Origin: Nonlabens xiamenensis
GTDB lineage: Bacteria > Bacteroidota > Bacteroidia > Flavobacteriales > Flavobacteriaceae
Length of the DNA stretch: 64,000 nucleotides
Direction of reading: 5' to 3'
Assembly (NCBI RefSeq): GCF_003865345.1
Contig: NZ_RMVE01000002.1
Location: 124,001 to 188,000 of the forward strand
The notes under the pieces are model-generated. The model ran no database searches. It was not told the DNA's origin and was given only the letters and a program-made list of their open reading frames with translations. Below are positions 63,201 through 64,000 of the stretch, one piece after another. A program made the translations under genes and the position numbers. Every line of letters starts with the position of its first letter. Within the stretch, counting starts at the first letter, position 1.

Positions 63201-64000
63201 GTATTCGCCCTATTATGCTCACGGCCACTACAGATATTTTTGGCTTTTTACCAATGGCATTTTCCACATCGGCTGGTGCAGAGGTACAACAGCCACTTGC
63301 GACGGTGGTTATAGGTGGTATGCTCACGGCAACGCTGCTTACATTAATCGTTCTTCCCGTACTTTATACATTTATAGAAAAGAGACGTGAGCGCAAAGAT
63401 CAGAACAAGATTGGTTCTTTTAATCCGCAAGCGTTAACTACGATTTTAATAGTTGGTTTTATGTTAGGTGGCACCGCTTTCGCGAAAGCGCAACAACCAC
63501 AAGCACCTGTGCAAGACATTGTTGTCCAGGATAGTATCATACCCATCGCAATTTCACAAGCCATAGAAATTGCCAAAGAGAATTATCCTGTGCTGAAAGC
63601 GAGCCAACTCGAAATCGAAAGACAGAACGCACTTAAGGGCATTGCTTACGACTTCGGTAATACCCAAGTTTTTACTGGCGGAGAAGAGATTGCAGATGGT
63701 CAAGGCATTTATACCGTGATAGGCATCGGGCAACAGAATATTGATCTATTAGGCATAGGAGTCAAAAGACGTTTGCAACAAAAACGTATCGAGTTGGCAC
63801 AAACTGGATTTAACCTTTCTGAAATTCAGATAGAACTGGAAGTCAAAAGAGCGTGGTCAGAAACATTTCAAGCAAAAAAGAAGTTCTTTTTGTACCGTGA
63901 ATTGGATAGCATTTATGGTCAATTTTCAAAATCTGTAGAACTTAATTACGAAGTCGAAGCTATATCACGGTTGGAATATGCCGCCGCGCGTAATCAGGCC
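60245..64000 (+). CDS. CzcA-type metal RND pump fused to a TolC domain (runs off the window)
   Basis: An open frame from the ATG at 60245 to the window end (1252 codons so far; the 3' end is missing). Residues about 1-1045 are a heavy-metal RND pump: ATVNLGSVPDITNNQVQVI, GAIDFGIIIDGAVIII and FSNMGGEFVPQLDEGDLAMQ. At the position of CusA Met-851 it has RFNELLEGVR, as in CzcA pumps for Co/Zn/Cd, so a divalent metal is likelier than Cu(I). After a short basic linker (EKRRERKDQNKIG) comes a second signal-like segment (residues about 1055-1077), AFAKA (1078-1082), then a TolC-type domain (AISQAIEIAKENYPVLKAS). The whole is one fused inner-plus-outer-membrane polypeptide. Confidence 0.9.
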   Translation, partial: MINRIIDFSINNKFIIGLFTLTLIGVGIWSMATVNLGSVPDITNNQVQVITQSPNLGTEDIEQFVTYPVELSMGNLPGVTEIRSISRFGLSVVTIVFEDDMGTYLPRQLVGEKLNELGESIPEKFGSPSMGPISTGLGQIYEYTIQPEEGFETKYSPMELRTVQDWVIKRQLTLLEGVVEVNSYGGSIKQYEVAVDPEKLNSMGISISQVYEALSQNNVNTGGAYIEKNKMSNFIRGEGLIRSLEDIKDISIINEGNIPITIGDVATRVHFGSQVRYGAFTQDGKEAVGGMIMMLKGSNPNAVIQNVKDRMAEIEKSLPDGLTIAPIIDRSELIARTTDTVKTNLLEGALIVIFALVLLLGSLRGGIITATTIPLSLLFAFILMKQFNVWANLMSLGAIDFGIIIDGAVIIIEGTVYEIQKRIRSGKLKFNQGVMDKVAYDAGSTMMGSAFFGQIIILIVFTPILFLTGVEGKMFKPMAYTFGFAMIGAIILCLTYVPMMAALFMKPVQNTKNWFGKFERRLEKISDKIIGAIHSAYMPLLKGALKLKFIVLSAATVLLVIAGFIFSNMGGEFVPQLDEGDLAMQALIRPGSSLTESIEVSKKIETILLESFPEIKTVTARIGVADIPTDPMPMDIADMYIILNKDMDEWTTVSTKEGLIDAIRDKLDDELVGVNLVFTQPVELRFNELLEGVREDIAVKLYGEDLEVLSEKVQEMAAIIQTVPGAGDVSAERTAGLPQMTVKYRRDKMAQYGLNIQKVNDYVSTAFAGGTAGVIFEGEKRFDLVVRFDESHRKSIDDLRNMYIDLKDGSQVPIIEIAEIEYVPGPMQISRDNTYRRTYVGVNARGRDVESVVKDIQQKLDEELDLPSGYYITYGGEFENLQSAKDRLIIVVPIALFLILILLYFALKSFSQSLMIYIAIPLAAIGGVFALWLRGMPFSISAGVGFIVLFGVAVLNGLVLINRFNSLKEEGVISIKDRIFQGTKERIRPIMLTATTDIFGFLPMAFSTSAGAEVQQPLATVVIGGMLTATLLTLIVLPVLYTFIEKRRERKDQNKIGSFNPQALTTILIVGFMLGGTAFAKAQQPQAPVQDIVVQDSIIPIAISQAIEIAKENYPVLKASQLEIERQNALKGIAYDFGNTQVFTGGEEIADGQGIYTVIGIGQQNIDLLGIGVKRRLQQKRIELAQTGFNLSEIQIELEVKRAWSETFQAKKKFFLYRELDSIYGQFSKSVELNYEVEAISRLEYAAARNQA
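63475..63490. repeat. CGCTTTCGCGAAAGCG palindrome, copy 13 (CzcA-TolC junction)
   Basis: Exact 16-bp palindrome, read as AFAKA at the end of the signal-like segment that separates the pump from the TolC domain. Confidence 0.95.

Overview
This window is a chromosomal segment of a marine-type member of the Flavobacteriaceae (Bacteroidota). The evidence is the Bacteroidota -7 promoter box (TAnnTTTG) in front of many genes, a type IX secretion C-terminal domain, the BT_3928, CAL67264 and HYC_CC_PP protein families, bacillithiol synthesis (BshB1), and monomeric isocitrate dehydrogenase. The genus cannot be fixed from the sequence alone. A 14-16 bp palindrome, core GCTTTCGCGAAAGC, occurs 13 times, mostly inside genes, and is the most striking genome-wide signature.

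Layout. 0.1-6.1 kb: rluF, then a TetR-controlled ABC/HlyD/TolC export operon whose ATPase motifs are all degenerate. 6.2-13.1 kb: an M24 peptidase, then a reverse-strand housekeeping operon (BT_3928 protein, OppB-like permease, SH3 protein, tpiA, DUF1287, prmA, clpS). 13.3-22.4 kb: a cyclophilin-FKBP fusion, small exported or membrane proteins, ettA, a LemA/TPM cluster in which one TPM gene is frameshifted near its start, and a BtuF-like protein. 22.4-25.3 kb: a BlaI/M56 (BlaR-like) pair with a dense operator array. 25.4-29.6 kb: trmD, a T9SS-domain protein, rplS and icd. 29.9-41.8 kb: outer-membrane proteins, DUF547, an MBL-fold lipoprotein, a PhoX-like/di-haem peroxidase pair, histidine catabolism (hutI, hutG), a Cys/Met PLP enzyme and bshB1. 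42.0-44.4 kb: tRNA-His, a HEIGH metalloprotease, apt and tRNA-Arg.

44.4 kb to the window end looks like a mobile copper/heavy-metal resistance island integrated at tRNA-Arg. It starts with a 25-bp perfect palindrome and an IntDOT-like tyrosine recombinase (Ser in place of the first catalytic Arg). It continues with a HYC_CC_PP protein, CusA, a TolC-like CusC, a DUF3347 lipoprotein, a Cu(I) P-type ATPase, DUF2911, PepSY and DUF305 proteins, a CusB fused to DUF3347, an undescribed zinc-finger/TOPRIM protein, a His-rich exported protein, and a CzcA-TolC fusion that runs off the end. The genes are consistent with moving Cu(I) from cytoplasm to periplasm (P-type ATPase), sequestering it there (DUF3347 and HMBD domains), and exporting it across the outer membrane (CusABC). 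The second, CzcA-type pump probably handles divalent metals. The right end of the island lies outside the window.

The best candidates for something undescribed are the palindrome family written into coding frames (mostly as the peptide AFAKA), the stand-alone TOPRIM/zinc-finger protein in the copper operon, and the ABC exporter without recognisable ATPase catalytic residues.
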